A stretch of DNA of 16,736 nucleotides, from positions 1 through 16,736 of the forward strand of contig WRCL01000006.1 of NCBI GenBank assembly GCA_009783975.1. Direction: 5' to 3'. Position 1 is the first letter of the stretch. Each line of letters opens with the position of its first letter. Below the pieces are notes generated by a model. That model made no database searches. It was given only the letters and a program-made list of their open reading frames with translations, and was not told where the DNA came from. Positions 16,054 through 16,736 of the stretch are shown one piece after another. Made by a program: the position numbers and the translations under genes. This stretch comes from Micrococcales bacterium (lineage in GTDB: Bacteria; Actinomycetota; Actinomycetes; Actinomycetales; Cellulomonadaceae).

Positions 16054-16060
16054 GGGACAC

Positions 16061-16736
16061 ATGTTGCAGGGGACAGAACCCACCGGGTCAGCCGCACCGG
16101 ACACCAGCGTGGAATACGACCTCGGCCTGGCGTGCGACGACCACGATTCCAGCGGCCAGCCGCGCTACGGTGGGATTGTTCTGGCGGGTCTTTCTTCCAT
16201 GGCTCCTGGCCCAGAGCTGGTCGCGGTGCTGGACGGTGTCGACATGGGCCAGCTCGGCGACGCTGACCTGGTCGCTGTGCTGGCCGCCGCGGAGCGTGTG
16301 GCGTCGTGGGCGTACGAGACCTCAGCGCGGGCCTCGGCGCACATCGCTGACCGTGTCGCGCGTGCCTCGTGTCGTGCTGGGCGCAAGGACACCGGGTCCG
16401 GACGGCACTCGGCTGCGGCGCAGGAGGTCGCGTTGGCGACCGGCTGGTCACGTGCCAGCGCTGCACGGGTGGTCTCCCAGGGCCGTGCCCTGGCCGAGGT
16501 CGTCCCCCAGGTCGCTGTCGAGCTGCGTGCGGGGCGCTGACCAGGCAAGACACCAGAACCGTCCCCAACGTCGTGCCAGACGACGACGAACCGCACGACT
16601 TCGACGAACGGTGCCAGTGGCGGTTACCACCACCAGGTGCGGTGCGCGTCAACCTCACGATCTCCGCCGCGTCCCTGCTCGGCATCACCAACGACCCAGG
16701 CCACATCCCCGGTGCCGGGACCATCGACGCAGTCAC
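16061..16736 (+). pseudogene. DUF222 (13E12-repeat) HNH-endonuclease-family gene, broken and cut by the window end
   Basis: The first 159 codons (to 16540) read as the N-terminal part of a DUF222 protein: LVAVLAAAERVASWAYETSA, then EVALATGWSRASAARVVSQG and VELRAGR, after which a TGA ends the frame. The reading continues in another frame (LTRQDTRTVPN, then LPPPGAVRVNLTISAASLLG and PGHIPGAGTIDA), which resembles a region that lies well over 100 residues further on in intact members, shortly before the HNH motif. The gene has therefore lost its frame and most of its central DUF222 core. The break is at 16537-16540, exactly where the right 39-bp inverted repeat begins. Intact relatives are repetitive proteins of actinobacteria with a C-terminal HNH nuclease motif; REP13E12 in Mycobacterium is one example. 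A start at 16061 is supported by the promoter; the longer open frame from 15758 is not. The 3' part lies beyond the window, so an HNH motif cannot be checked. Confidence 0.78.
16537..16575 (+). repeat. Right copy of 39-bp inverted repeat, at the break in the DUF222 gene
   Basis: It begins CTGACCAGGCAAGACA and contains AACCGTCCCC, matching the reverse complement of 15226-15264 at about 33 of 39 positions. The hairpin stem that is perfect in the left copy is degenerate here (CAAGACA against CGTCGTG). No clear target-site duplication is seen outside the two copies. Confidence 0.82.

Larger units (their letters stand above)
15216..16060. other. 845-nt tract with no convincing gene; repeats, hairpins and a promoter
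   Basis: No reading frame here has recognisable domains, a good ribosome-binding site or the third-position GC bias of the neighbours. From about 15430 onward the GC content is visibly lower than in the flanking operons, with A/T-rich stretches such as those near 15585-15630 and 15970-16030. The tract holds the left copy of a 39-bp inverted repeat, two 7-bp-stem hairpins (15298-15320 and 15338-15356), a 34-bp-arm long inverted repeat (15667-15775) and the promoter of the DUF222 remnant. A minus-strand frame ending in recD contains a protein-like stretch (TLSLWVNDENEP, about 15350-15315), but it matches nothing I recognise. The whole looks like acquired, decaying DNA. Confidence 0.6.

Noticed and set aside
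15758..16060. Earlier start of the DUF222 frame
   Set aside because: This part crosses the promoter and is not DUF222-like; the promoter predicts a start at 16061.
15310..16104. 264-codon minus-strand open frame across the long inverted repeat
   Set aside because: It crosses the palindrome and the promoter, has no codon bias and no domain.
1..16736. CRISPR arrays, tRNA and rRNA genes
   Set aside because: No regularly spaced direct repeats, cloverleaf features or rRNA-like conserved segments were seen on either strand.

Overview
The window is high-GC DNA with long G/C-ending reading frames, short or overlapping gene junctions, Shine-Dalgarno boxes about 4 nt before several starts, and a DUF222/13E12-type remnant. 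This points to an actinobacterium, most likely a Micrococcales member such as Cellulomonadaceae. The assignment is inferred from gene style, because no rRNA or tRNA is present.

Region 1 (1-4403, + strand) is a redox/nitrosative-stress block. It starts with the 3' part of a cysteine synthase gene (cysK). That gene overlaps by ATGA a Crp/Fnr-type regulator that lacks the Fnr iron-sulfur cysteines. After a 175-nt gap come hcp (class-II-pattern hybrid cluster protein) and hcr (its NADH-dependent reductase). The gap holds a perfect TTGAC-N4-GTCAA Fnr/Dnr-type operator, placed for class II activation of a promoter reading into hcp. The regulator's recognition helix carries the E-x2-S-R pattern expected for such a site, so a local regulator-target circuit is likely.

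Region 2 (4406-6519, - strand) is a two-gene unit. The first gene encodes an N-terminally anchored surface protein with three BACON-like repeats and a Pro/Thr/Asp tail. The second encodes a two-TM histidine-kinase-like protein whose phospho-acceptor histidine is replaced by arginine. No response regulator is nearby. The kinase gene converges on hcr, with the two stop codons 2 nt apart inside one palindrome. This pair is the best candidate in the window for an undescribed signalling system.

Region 3 (about 6698-15215, + strand) is a complete recC-recB-recD operon joined by two ATGA overlaps, encoding a RecBCD helicase-nuclease for double-strand-break repair and degradation of foreign DNA. All expected RecB and RecD helicase motifs and the RecB nuclease residues are visible.

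Region 4 (15216-16736) is a non-coding and degenerate tract of lower GC. It contains a 39-bp sequence repeated in inverted orientation on both sides (15226-15264 and 16537-16575), a 34-bp-arm long inverted repeat built from 20-bp units, and a near-consensus promoter driving an apparently leaderless DUF222/HNH-family gene. That gene is broken exactly at the right-hand inverted repeat. The arrangement looks like a decayed mobile or repetitive element next to the recBCD operon.
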